The position numbers and the translations under genes were made by a program. From Corynebacterium halotolerans (lineage in GTDB: Bacteria > Actinomycetota > Actinomycetes > Mycobacteriales > Mycobacteriaceae): DNA of 64,000 nucleotides. The stretch lies in NCBI RefSeq assembly GCF_001056295.1, contig NZ_JVMD01000007.1, positions 124,001 to 188,000 of the forward strand. The letters run 5' to 3'. Under the pieces are notes generated by a model. It worked only from the letters and a program-made list of their open reading frames with translations, was not told the DNA's origin and did not search any database. Shown in pieces: positions 21,403-31,553 of this stretch; within the stretch, counting starts at the first letter, position 1; every line of letters starts with the position of its first letter.

Positions 21403-21428
21403 GGAACCGACGGGGGCCGGGGCGCGTC
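21403..21428 (+). promoter_or_regulatory. ECF-sigma (SigM-like) promoter of the Ala/Pro-rich operon
   Basis: GGAAC (21403-21407), 17 bases, CGTC (21425-21428). The sequence from about 21399 to 21428 shares most bases with 14398-14427 upstream of the WXG100 genes, including GATGGAACCGA and GCCGGGGCGCGTC. The following 140 bases hold three imperfect 15-base copies of GGAATCGAACGCA before the first start codon. Confidence 0.6.
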
Positions 21429-21573
21429 TAAACGGGGTGCCAGGCGGATGATGCGGAAGGCGCGCGCCGCGTGGGGGAATCGAACGCAAGGGAATCGAAC
21501 GCAGCGGAATCGAGCGAAGGGAAAACAGGAGTGGGGGACGTGAGAGTGGGCGCAGCGGAGATGGGGGAGCGTC

Positions 21574-21903
21574 GTGGTTGAGTTCGGCGACGGCATGCGG
21601 ATGTCGGACGATCGGGTGGCGCGGGTCGCGTCGGAGGTGACGGGGCGGGCCGGCGAGGGCGATGGCCGGTGGGCCGCGGTGCCGGGGTTCCGGCCGTTCG
21701 CGGCGGGCCTGGCCTTCTTCGATCGCGGCGCGCGGTTGGAGGCCGCGGTGGAGGCGATGCGCGGGCGCGGGCGCCGGGCGCACGGCGAGTTGGCGGAGTA
21801 CGCGCCGGCGGTGGCCGCGCAATTCGCGGCGTTGGAGGACGTCGATTCGGCGTCGCGCGACGCCGTGGGCCGGATCGATGTGCGCGGAGGGGATTCTGCG
21901 TGA
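21574..21903 (+). CDS. small helical protein at the Rv3440c position
   Basis: A 109-residue protein without signal peptide or membrane helix. Predicted helices cover about 10-27 and 50-95, a helix-turn-helix shape like small type VII substrates and chaperones, but there is no clear W-x-G turn. It starts with GTG after GGGGGAG and overlaps the next gene by four bases. M. tuberculosis has a 103-residue unknown protein (Rv3440c) at the same place after glmM. Function is not known; a role with ESX-4 is suggested only by the shared promoter. Confidence 0.7.
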   Translation: MVEFGDGMRMSDDRVARVASEVTGRAGEGDGRWAAVPGFRPFAAGLAFFDRGARLEAAVEAMRGRGRRAHGELAEYAPAVAAQFAALEDVDSASRDAVGRIDVRGGDSA

Positions 21904-23432
21904 ACGGGGGATTCATCAGTTCGGGCGCGGCGGGGCTCGGTCCGGTGCTCGGCGCGGCGGATGCGTGCGCCGTGCCGTACGGGGCGCCGCCGTTGGCGCC
22001 GGTCGCGGTGCCGGAGGTGACCGCGGCCGCGGCGGCCGTCGACGGGTTCGATTCCGGGGCGTTCGGGGCGGTGGCCGATGGCGTGAACGTGGGCTGCGCC
22101 GATGCCGCGGGCAACGGTGCCGTGGACTTCGCCGGTTTGGGCGGTGCTGCGGCCGACGCCATGGCCGGTGCGGTGGGCGGCGCCGATGCGGCGTGCCTGG
22201 GGCAGTGGGCGTCGGCGGCGGGAGCCGGGTTCGGCATGAGGTGCGCCGGCGATGCGGCGGCGACCGTGGCCGCGGCGGCGGATGCGTCGATGACGGGCGC
22301 GATCGGCGCGGCCGGCGGCGTGATCGCGGCGTGCGAGGGCGCTTCGGCGTTGCCCGGGGCCGGTCCCGGGGCGGCGCAGGTGGCCGGCCAGGTTTCGGCG
22401 TCGCTGGTCGACTGCGTCCACGGCATCATCGGGGCGCGGGACGTGTGCGTCGGCGAGCTGCTCGACTGCGCCATCGCGGACGTGGAGGCGTGCGTGGCGG
22501 AGTCCGATGCCGCGCCGGTTCCGGAGTGCCCCGAGGTCGTCGCAGATTGTGAACCGGTTGCGTCGCCGGTGCCGTTCGCGCCCGAATCTCCGGCTCCCGT
22601 GCCCGGGCCTTCGGTGCCTCCCGCGGGAATGACGCCCGTGTCCGACGGGGCCACGGGTTCGGCCGGCTCCGGTGGCGGTGCGGGGGTCGGCTCCGGCGGC
22701 GGTACGGCCGGCGGTGGCGGTGGTGGATCGGCGGGTGGTTCCGCGGGCGGTGCTGCGGCGGGGCAGCCGATCGCGAACGTGGTCGGCGGAGTGGTCGGGT
22801 CAATCGCGGCGCAGGTCACGGGTGCCGTGGTCGGTGGCATCGAGGCCGCCGTCAACGGCGGCGGAATGTTGGACCTGTGCATGCCGCCGCAGACGGGTGA
22901 CTGCGTTCCCGCGCCCGCACCCGCCGAATGCGCGGATCCCGCGCCTGCTCCGGTTGAATGCGAGGAGCCCGCGCCGGACCCCGTGCCAGAACCCGAGCCT
23001 GAGCCCGAACCCGCACCGAAGCCCGAACCTGCGCCTGCTCCGGAGCCGGAACCCGAGCCGGAGCCCGCCCCTGAGCCGGAGCCCTGGGAGCCGCCTCCTC
23101 CCGCCGGGAAGCTGGAGCACATGAATCTGGGTGACGGCGGGGTCAACAGCGCAGGTGGCGCGGGTGCGCCGGTCGACGCCGCGGGCGGGAACGACGGCGG
23201 TGCCGTTTCGACGGCGCCCGCTCCCGAAACCGAACCGGCGCCGAAGCCCGACCCCGGCCCGGCCCCGGAACCCGCCACACCGCCGGCACCGGAGGTCGCT
23301 GCCCGTGCCACGGATGAACCGGCGGCGGACTCCGCTTCTGGACTGGGCTCCGAACCGGGCTCTGAATCGGGAGCTGGACCGCGCGCCGGATCCGGAGCGG
23401 TGCATGCGCCGTCGGCGGGCGAGTGGTCGTGA
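21900..23432 (+). CDS. Ala/Pro-rich Cys-containing protein, Rv3439c-like
   Basis: A 510-residue protein starting with GTG in a GTGA overlap with the preceding gene. Residues 1-210 are Ala/Gly-rich and helical, with about nine Cys at loosely regular spacing (ADACAVP, VGCAD, AACLG, MRCAG, AACEG, VDCVH and more). A Gly/Ser linker (about 250-285) leads to a short hydrophobic helical patch (IANVVGGVVGSIAAQVTGAVVGGIE trimmed at about 297-320). A long PEPEPEPAP region follows at about 355-400, then another Ala/Pro/Gly tail. There is no signal peptide. M. tuberculosis Rv3439c is an Ala/Pro-rich protein of similar size at this locus. Many Cys together with no Sec signal would fit a type VII exported envelope protein, but this is inference. 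Confidence 0.7.
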   Translation: MNGGFISSGAAGLGPVLGAADACAVPYGAPPLAPVAVPEVTAAAAAVDGFDSGAFGAVADGVNVGCADAAGNGAVDFAGLGGAAADAMAGAVGGADAACLGQWASAAGAGFGMRCAGDAAATVAAAADASMTGAIGAAGGVIAACEGASALPGAGPGAAQVAGQVSASLVDCVHGIIGARDVCVGELLDCAIADVEACVAESDAAPVPECPEVVADCEPVASPVPFAPESPAPVPGPSVPPAGMTPVSDGATGSAGSGGGAGVGSGGGTAGGGGGGSAGGSAGGAAAGQPIANVVGGVVGSIAAQVTGAVVGGIEAAVNGGGMLDLCMPPQTGDCVPAPAPAECADPAPAPVECEEPAPDPVPEPEPEPEPAPKPEPAPAPEPEPEPEPAPEPEPWEPPPPAGKLEHMNLGDGGVNSAGGAGAPVDAAGGNDGGAVSTAPAPETEPAPKPDPGPAPEPATPPAPEVAARATDEPAADSASGLGSEPGSESGAGPRAGSGAVHAPSAGEWS

Positions 23433-23815
23433 TGGACCGGCTCGCGGGCATGGACCCGCTGCAGCGGGCACGCTACGACGCTGCGGTCCAGCGCTACCAC
23501 GACACGGTCGCCGCGCATCGCGCGAGGCTCGAATCGGAACTGCGCAAAGCGAAGGACGCCATCGCCGAACTCAACCGCCGGCACGACCCGAAACGACGGG
23601 CCGCGAACACCGGCGAGAGTGCGGGAGCCAATGGCACCATTGCCGGGGATGCCATGGCCGAGGGTGCCTTTGCCGTGGACGTGGCCTCAGAGAACACCGC
23701 TGCAGGGAACACCATGGCGAGGGACACCGTTGCCGGGGAACACGACCGGCGGACCCGCGACGGGAGTCGAATCGCCGGTGGCCCGGTGCAGTCGATCCTG
23801 AACAAGGGCGGCTGA
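23432..23815 (+). CDS. small coiled-coil hypothetical protein
   Basis: A 127-residue protein; its ATG overlaps the preceding stop (TGATG), so the three genes form one translation-coupled operon. Residues 5-50 form a charged helix likely to be a coiled coil (RARYDAAVQRYHDTVAAHRA onward). The second half is Ala/Gly/Thr-rich with the loosely repeated pattern AxGNTMAxDTVAGE. I do not recognise the family. Confidence 0.6.
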   Translation: MDRLAGMDPLQRARYDAAVQRYHDTVAAHRARLESELRKAKDAIAELNRRHDPKRRAANTGESAGANGTIAGDAMAEGAFAVDVASENTAAGNTMARDTVAGEHDRRTRDGSRIAGGPVQSILNKGG

Positions 23816-23886
23816 CCGGGATCGGGTGGGCGTCGCAAAGCAAAAGGCGCGGGACCAACCGGAGCGGAGCAGCCGAAAAACAAGAA

Positions 23887-23912
23887 CCGCCGCCCGGGAG
23901 GCCGGGCGGCGG
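23887..23912 (-). terminator. terminator of the hydrolase-fold gene
   Basis: CCGCCGCCCGG and CCGGGCGGCGG pair around a four-base loop. On the minus strand the stem is followed by TTCTTGTTTTT. It lies 32 bases after the stop of the 23944 gene. Confidence 0.85.
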
Positions 23913-23943
23913 AAAAGGAGAATCCGAAAACGGAATCCGAAAA

Positions 23944-24834
23944 CTAGGAGCGCGGCTGGCCGGGCAGCGGCATGTACTCGGTCTCCGGCAGCTGATCGCG
24001 CAGCCACTCCAAGCTGCGGTTGGTGATGCCCTTGATCTTCGTGTCCGGCTCCGCGAAGGCGGCGTACTTCTTGTCGTCGCCCACGGTCGCGAGGATGAAG
24101 CCGGTCAGCGCCGAACGGGTGATCTCCTGCTGCTTCACGTTCGACTTGGAGAAGCCCAACAGACGCTCGCCGAGCGACGTCTCGGAGAAATCCTCCTGCT
24201 CCGCGCGGTCGACCTCGCGGAAGATGACGTCATCCGCCCAATTCACCGCCAGCCGCTTCGGGTTGCCGCGGTCGAGCCACTGGTTCTCGCCGGGGCCGAG
24301 CACCAGGCCCGGGCACCGCACGTTCGTCGCGGCCGCCTCGGCCGACGGCGACGTATCCGCCGGGAACACGCAGGACACCGACCTGATGTTGTCGCGCCCC
24401 GCCGCGGCCAGCACCGCCGCGCCCGCGCCCATGCCGTGACCGGCCAACCCCAGCTTCGCCGGGGACACGGTCACCTCGCCCTCGCCCAACCGGACGCCGC
24501 CGAGGATCTGCAGGGCCGACTCCAAATCGTTGGCCAGCCCGCGGTGATCGGCCACGAAGCCGATCTCGGTGTTCGGGGCGGCCACCGCAATGCCCCACGA
24601 CGCCAGATGGCGCAGCGTCGCGTGGTAATGCTCCACGGGAGCGCGCCAGTCATGGCCGAACGCGATGCCGGGAACGCCCTTGCCCTTCGCCGGCGTGTAG
24701 ACGACGCCGGGCAACCCGACGTAGGACAGATCGCCGACGAGGACGCGGTGCGGGCCGCGCTTCGACAGATTGGAGACGAGGGTCTTCAGATTCTCAGCCA
24801 CGAAAACCAGCATATCGGCAATGCCGAAACCCAT
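23944..24834 (-). CDS. alpha/beta-hydrolase-fold protein lacking the usual Ser nucleophile
   Basis: A 296-residue protein with hydrolase-fold features: the oxyanion strand region GIAFGHDWRAP, the nucleophile elbow LAGHGMGAGAA and the late segment near PGLVLGPGENQW. The elbow normally reads G-x-S-x-G; here it is G-H-G-M-G, so the catalytic Ser appears replaced by Gly. It may be a non-catalytic or redirected member. It is divergent from glmS, with ATG at 24834 or a shorter start at 24813; neither has a strong ribosome site. Dienelactone-hydrolase-like proteins are the closest family I can name. Confidence 0.75.
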   Translation of the reverse strand: MGFGIADMLVFVAENLKTLVSNLSKRGPHRVLVGDLSYVGLPGVVYTPAKGKGVPGIAFGHDWRAPVEHYHATLRHLASWGIAVAAPNTEIGFVADHRGLANDLESALQILGGVRLGEGEVTVSPAKLGLAGHGMGAGAAVLAAAGRDNIRSVSCVFPADTSPSAEAAATNVRCPGLVLGPGENQWLDRGNPKRLAVNWADDVIFREVDRAEQEDFSETSLGERLLGFSKSNVKQQEITRSALTGFILATVGDDKKYAAFAEPDTKIKGITNRSLEWLRDQLPETEYMPLPGQPRS

Positions 24835-24918
24835 GTGTGCCAGCGAGGGAAACGCGAGCGCGAATTTCCCCTTTTCTCGATGCGGGCAACGCGGCCCCGC
24901 CCGGTTATCCTGTACGGC

Positions 24919-26793
<1,875 letters not shown>

Positions 26794-26811
26794 TTCACCT
26801 GCGGCCTTGCG

Positions 26812-26857
26812 GGGGCCGGGTCGCGGATCGCTTTACGACGGTCCGTGTCCCGGCCCT
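26812..26857 (+). terminator. hairpin between convergent glmS and acyltransferase genes
   Basis: GGGGCCGGG pairs with CCCGGCCC across a loop that contains one copy of the dispersed motif (GCTTTACGACG, 26830-26840). No T tract follows, so termination is inferred from the convergent position. Confidence 0.5.
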
Positions 26858-26883
26858 TCACCGTTTCGCGTCGTCTGCGCCGT

Positions 26884-28989
26884 TTACGCCGTGCCGCCGG
26901 TGACGGTGGCGTCGGTGCCGGCGGCCGGGCCGGTGCCTGCGCCGCCCGTGCCCGTGCCGGCTGAATCCGAGCCGCCGGTGCCCGTGCCGCCGGTGAGCGA
27001 GGTGGAGATGTCCCGGTCCTTGGTCGAGACGATCCGCGACTTCGGCGCCGAGCCGGTTTCCGGGAACGCCTGGGCCAGGGCGTCGGCGAACCGGGCGGAG
27101 CGTTCGGCGTTGCCGGTGGCGTTGTAGTGCACCAGGTCGCCTTCGAGGAACCACTCCGGCCGGGCGTCGGCGGCCCAGTCGTAGATGTGCAGGTTCGGGT
27201 TCTTCTTCTGCGCCTCGCGGAGGGCCCGGTTGAACGGGTCCATGTTGGCGACGTCCCACGGCCCGAAGTCGCGGCCGGTGGCGGCGGTCGCCCAGAGGAT
27301 GCGCTCGCCCTCGAGCTGGTCGAGCATCGCCCGGATGCGATCGGGGTGGGGGTAGCCGTGGCCGACGGCCTCGTTGGCGGCGTCGTTGACGCCGGTGGCG
27401 ATGACCCAGCAGGTGCCCTCGGGCATGCCCTGCGCCCGCAACTCCGCCACGGAGGCCACGGCGCTGGGATACTCCTGCCACCCTTCGGCGGTCGCCCGGG
27501 CGCCGAAGACGGAGGTGATCACGTCCTCCGCGCCGACTTCGAGGTAGCGCAGCACGGCGTTGTCGCCGGGGTCGGGCAGCTGGGCCTCGGAGAACATGCC
27601 TATCGACGTCGAATCGCCCACGTGGACCACCGTCGTGCACGACGTGGCGGCGGGGCCCCGCGCGCCCTTGTCCGCTTCCATCGCGGCGACGGAGTCGGCG
27701 TCGACGAGGGGGCGTTCGTCAAGGGCCATGGACTGGTCGATCGAGGGCGAAGCGGGTGCGCCGGTCAGCGAGTGCGGCAGTCCCATCACGGCCACCGCCG
27801 CCAGCGTCACGGTGGCGCCGGCGAGGACGGGGCGGGGGAAGCCTGGGCCGGCCACCAGGTCGCGGCGGGCGCGGCGGTGGGCGGCCAGCCACGCCTTGAC
27901 CGGCTCGACCACGCCGTTGCGGCGGATGGGGTCCTCCACCAGCGACCACGACACCGCGGCGAGGAAGAACGACAGCGCGATGATGATCGCCCCGCGCCAC
28001 AGCTCGCCGCCGCCGGCATCGGCCGGCAGGAACACCGTCACGGGCAGGTGCCACAGGTAGATGCCATACGAGCGCTCACCGACCCACCGCATCGGCGCGG
28101 TGGCCAAAATGCGCCCCACGAGTGTGCGTCCGTGGAGGATGCCGTGGATGACGGCCATCGTCGCCAAGCTGAGCACCGCCAGCCCGCCGCCGAAGAGGAA
28201 GGGGGAATGGTCGGGCAGGGTCGCGATGAGCGCGATGATGACGGCGACGCCCGCCAGCGAGGCGACTTCGGCGGTGAACCTGCCGGGCATCGCGCGGCCC
28301 GTGCGGCGGACCAGGAAGATCGCCAGCGCCGCGCCGAGGAGCAGGCCGCCCGCGCGGGTGTCGGTGCCCTCGTAGATGCGGGTCGCGTCGACGCCGGCGT
28401 CGGCCAGGTGGCGCATCCACGCGAAGCTCGCGGCGGACAGGGCGACGGCGGCGCCGCCGATGATCCACCGCGCCTTCCGGTGCCTACCGAACAGCGCGAA
28501 GAGCAGGGCGAGCACCAGCGGCCAGGCGAGGTAGAACTGCTCCTCGATGGACAGCGACCACATGTGGTCCAACGGGCCCGGGCCGGCGAATTGGTCGAAG
28601 TAGGACTGCTCCTGCGCGATGACCCACCAGTTGTTCACGTAGAGCAGGGCGCTGAGCGCCTCGCCGGTCCGCTCGCCGACCAGCTCCGGCGTGCTCAGCG
28701 CGGTGACCAGCATGACCGCGATGACGGTGACCACCACCGCGGGCATCAGCCTGCGGAAGCGCCGCAGCCAGAAGGTGACCAGCCCGAAGGAATCCCGGCG
28801 GTACTTCGACTTCAGCAGGTTGGCGGTGATCAGGTAGCCGGACAACGTGAAGAACACCGCCACTCCCAGCAGCCCGCCCGGCGCCCACGACGCCCCGAGG
28901 TGGTAGAAGATGACCGCCATCACGGCAATGGTCCGCAGCCCGTCGAGCGCCGGGATGTACGTGGTGCGGGAATCTACGGGTTTGGGCAT
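26884..28989 (-). CDS. membrane acyltransferase (acyltransferase 3 family) fused to SGNH domain, copy 1
   Basis: A 701-residue OafA-type protein that would transfer acyl groups, commonly acetyl, to cell-surface sugars or lipids. Residues 1-380 contain about ten helices; the catalytic-type His in helix 1 (VIFYHLGA) and the R-R-F-R-R loop are present. Residues about 440-650 form an SGNH domain with GDS in HVGDSTSIG, G-x-N-D in TGVNDA and a D-x-x-H near DLVHYNATG. The tail is a Gly/Thr low-complexity stretch. The ATG at 28989 begins MPKPVDSRTTYIPALDGLR, the same start as the paralogue upstream. The surface substrate is unknown; arabinogalactan, trehalose lipids and peptidoglycan are candidates in this group. 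Confidence 0.88.
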   Translation of the reverse strand: MPKPVDSRTTYIPALDGLRTIAVMAVIFYHLGASWAPGGLLGVAVFFTLSGYLITANLLKSKYRRDSFGLVTFWLRRFRRLMPAVVVTVIAVMLVTALSTPELVGERTGEALSALLYVNNWWVIAQEQSYFDQFAGPGPLDHMWSLSIEEQFYLAWPLVLALLFALFGRHRKARWIIGGAAVALSAASFAWMRHLADAGVDATRIYEGTDTRAGGLLLGAALAIFLVRRTGRAMPGRFTAEVASLAGVAVIIALIATLPDHSPFLFGGGLAVLSLATMAVIHGILHGRTLVGRILATAPMRWVGERSYGIYLWHLPVTVFLPADAGGGELWRGAIIIALSFFLAAVSWSLVEDPIRRNGVVEPVKAWLAAHRRARRDLVAGPGFPRPVLAGATVTLAAVAVMGLPHSLTGAPASPSIDQSMALDERPLVDADSVAAMEADKGARGPAATSCTTVVHVGDSTSIGMFSEAQLPDPGDNAVLRYLEVGAEDVITSVFGARATAEGWQEYPSAVASVAELRAQGMPEGTCWVIATGVNDAANEAVGHGYPHPDRIRAMLDQLEGERILWATAATGRDFGPWDVANMDPFNRALREAQKKNPNLHIYDWAADARPEWFLEGDLVHYNATGNAERSARFADALAQAFPETGSAPKSRIVSTKDRDISTSLTGGTGTGGSDSAGTGTGGAGTGPAAGTDATVTGGTA

Positions 28990-29584
28990 GGCGGAGCTTT
29001 CGGGGGTATTCGGGGCTGGCTTGGAGGGGGGGGCACGGGGCGTGCCGGGGTGAGGTAGGGCGTCCACGTGGAGTCGCGCCCGGGCGAGGCCGGACGTACG
29101 CATGGAGTCGCGCCGGGATAATAGTGTTCTCCTCGACCTATCGGGGCCAGCCGCCAGTTACGGGGTGTTCGCGCCGCCGCCGTCTCCCGGGCGTCAATTG
29201 CCCGCCGGGAGAGGGGTTTTGGCTGCAAAACACCGGCATTTCCCCAAAAGTAGAATCTGAGCAGCTTGTGAGAATGGGCTCTTTTTACCCCGAGAACGGG
29301 GGTGTCCTTCGCTCGCGGGCACGGTCGAGGACGCGGTCGAGGGCGCGGGGGCCCGGCCACTGCACCCTCCCCGGCCAACCCACCCCGAATCGCGCCCGGC
29401 CACTGCACCCTCCCCGGCCGCCGAGACGTCCTCTGCTAACCCACCCCGAATCGGCCAACCCACCTGTTACAGCGGGTGGGTTTGCGCATTCGGGGTGGGT
29501 TAACGAAGGGGAGGCTGCGCGGGGTGGGTTTGCGCGCCGGGCCGGGTTGGCGCGTGTTCGCGGGAGCGCCCCGGCGCCCGCACC
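28990..29584. other. 595-base gap with repeats and a low-GC patch
   Basis: No gene is supported here. A 25-base direct repeat (CCCGGCCACTGCACCCTCCC...) occurs at 29352-29376 and 29395-29419. TGGAGTCGCGCC is doubled near 29069 and 29104. The stretch 29214-29300 is noticeably richer in A and T than its surroundings (for example CCCCAAAAGTAGAATCTGAG) and could be a promoter region or a remnant of foreign DNA. Confidence 0.5.
29437..29502. repeat. 66-bp intergenic palindrome, family B
   Basis: TAACCCACCCCGAAT at the left is complementary to ATTCGGGGTGGGTTA at the right, with inner complementary stretches around CCAACCCACC/GGGTGGGTTT and a centre near TGTTACAG. A second member with the same arms lies at 42705-42768. 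It sits 82 bases after the end of the minus-strand acyltransferase copy 2. Confidence 0.85.
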
Positions 29585-31423
29585 TCAGCACTCGGAGAGC
29601 ACGCCGTCCTTGCCCTCGGCCCACTGCCGGAGCGCATCGCGGACCGCACCGGCGTAGGCGCCGGCACCCGAGGGCGTCGGGTGGATGTAGTCGTCGCGAA
29701 GCAGCGTCGGGTCCGCCGTGGCCGCCTGGCACCATCCGGCGCCGTAGACGTTGTCGTGCTCGCGCGCGAATTTGATGATCTGCTCCTTGGCCTCCGGCAT
29801 GTACCAGCGGTCGCCGTAGGGCATGACCACGATGATCACGCGGTCCTCGCCGAGCTGGTCGACGATCTGCTCGAACTCGCCCTCGCGGGCCGCGCCGTTG
29901 GTGCCGAAGCCCAGGACCACGAACTGGTCGAGCGTGCCGGCGGCCTCCATGTTCGCGATGATCTCCGGCAGCGCCCCGTAGTGCCGCGACACCGCGCCGT
30001 CGACGTAGATGCCGGGGAACTCGGCGTCCATCGCCTCGGAGCTGGCCAGCAGCACGGAATCGCCCAGGGCGGTGATGCGGTCGCCGGTGGGCATGGTCCG
30101 GTCGGGCTGCGCCGGGGCGGCGGCTTGGGCGGCTTCGCGGCTCTGGGCCAGGGACTCGAGGTCCTTTTCCAGCGAGTCGCCCGGCCGCGCGCCGCCGGTG
30201 ACGCCGGCGGGCAGGCCCATCATCGCCACCGCCGCGAGCACCACCGTCGCACCGGCGAAGACGGTGCGGGGGATGCCCGGCCCGGGGACGCGGTCGCGGC
30301 GGGCGCGGCGGCGGGCGGCCCGCCACGCGCGCAGCGGCTCGACGACGCCGTTGCGGCGGATCGGATCCTCCACCAGCGCCCACGACATCGCCGCCAGGAG
30401 GAACGACACGGCGATGACGGCCGCGCCGCGCGCCAGCGGCATGTCGTCGAGTTCCCTGGGCAGGTACACGGTCACCGGCAGGTGCCACAGGTAGATGCCG
30501 TAGGACCGTTCGCCGATCCACCGCATCGGCGCGAGCGCCAGAACCCGCGACAACACCGTGCGCTGATCCAGGATGGAGAGGATGGCGGCCATCGTCGCCA
30601 AGCTGAGCACCGCCAGCCCGCCGCCGAAGAGGAACGGCGAGTCGTCGGGCATCACGGCGACGAGCACGACGATGACGGTGATGCCCGCCAGCCCCGCGGC
30701 CTCGCGGAACAGGCGCTTCGGCACGGCCCGCCCGCTGCGGCGCACCAGCAGGATCGCCAGCAGCGCGCCGAACAGGAGGCCGCCGGCGCGGGTGTCGGTG
30801 CCCTCGTAGACGCGGGTCGAGTCGGCGCCGGCGGAGGCCAGGTGCGCCATCCACGCGAAGCTCGCGGCGGCCAGCGCCAGCGTCGCGCCGCCGATGAGCC
30901 ACCGCGCCTTCCGCCGCCGCCCGAACAGCGCGAACAGCAGGGCGAGCACCAGCGGCCACACCAGGTAGAACTGCTCCTCGATGGACAGCGACCACATGTG
31001 GTCCAGCGGCCCGGTCGACTCGAACTCGTCGAAGTAGGACTGCCCCTGCGCGATGACCCACCAGTTGTTCACGTAGAGCAGCGAGCTGATCGATTCGCCG
31101 ACCCGCTCGCCGAGCTCCCCGGGCGTCGACAGCGCGGTGACCAGGAACACGGCGGCGACGGTGGCGACGACGGCGGGCACGAGCCTGCGGAATCTGCGCA
31201 GCCAGAAGGTGCTCAGCCGGAAGGAATCGTGCCGGTGCTTGGCGCGCAGCAGGTTCGCGGTGATCAGGTACCCGGACAGGGTGAAGAACACCGCGACGCC
31301 CAGCAGCCCGCCCGGCGCCCACGGCGCCCCGAGGTGGTAGAACAGCACGGCCATCACGGCGATGGTCCGCAGGCCATCGAGCGCCGGGATGTACGTGGTG
31401 CGGGAATCTGCGGGCTTCGGCAT
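29585..31423 (-). CDS. membrane acyltransferase (acyltransferase 3 family) fused to SGNH domain, copy 2
   Basis: A 612-residue paralogue of the downstream gene. The first 400 residues are almost collinear and largely identical with copy 1 (shared PALDGLRTIAVMAV, GGLLGVAVFFTLSGYLITAN and SIEEQFY segments). The linker and SGNH domain have diverged: GDS in ITALGDSVLL, G-x-N in GFGTNGA and D-x-x-H in DDYIHPTPSG remain. The high similarity of only the membrane half points to tandem duplication with gene conversion, or to different acceptors for the same acyl chemistry. The ATG at 31423 begins MPKPADSRTTYIP. Confidence 0.88.
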   Translation of the reverse strand: MPKPADSRTTYIPALDGLRTIAVMAVLFYHLGAPWAPGGLLGVAVFFTLSGYLITANLLRAKHRHDSFRLSTFWLRRFRRLVPAVVATVAAVFLVTALSTPGELGERVGESISSLLYVNNWWVIAQGQSYFDEFESTGPLDHMWSLSIEEQFYLVWPLVLALLFALFGRRRKARWLIGGATLALAAASFAWMAHLASAGADSTRVYEGTDTRAGGLLFGALLAILLVRRSGRAVPKRLFREAAGLAGITVIVVLVAVMPDDSPFLFGGGLAVLSLATMAAILSILDQRTVLSRVLALAPMRWIGERSYGIYLWHLPVTVYLPRELDDMPLARGAAVIAVSFLLAAMSWALVEDPIRRNGVVEPLRAWRAARRRARRDRVPGPGIPRTVFAGATVVLAAVAMMGLPAGVTGGARPGDSLEKDLESLAQSREAAQAAAPAQPDRTMPTGDRITALGDSVLLASSEAMDAEFPGIYVDGAVSRHYGALPEIIANMEAAGTLDQFVVLGFGTNGAAREGEFEQIVDQLGEDRVIIVVMPYGDRWYMPEAKEQIIKFAREHDNVYGAGWCQAATADPTLLRDDYIHPTPSGAGAYAGAVRDALRQWAEGKDGVLSEC

Positions 31424-31553
31424 TCGGGCGGGGCTTTCGTCGGGGTCGGGGCTGTCGGTGGCGCCGGCGCGGGGCCGGCACACGAAGGCAACATAGCCGC
31501 CGACCCCGGTGCCGTGGTGCCGGGCTCCGCGGATCGCCCGACTATGAGGGTGC

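Noticed and set aside
21900..23432. PE/PPE protein
   Set aside because: Despite Ala/Pro richness and ESX linkage there is no PE or PPE N-terminal motif.
29124..29657. Plus-strand frame across the acyltransferase gap
   Set aside because: It runs through repeats and a palindrome, is Arg/Pro-rich, and has no ribosome site.
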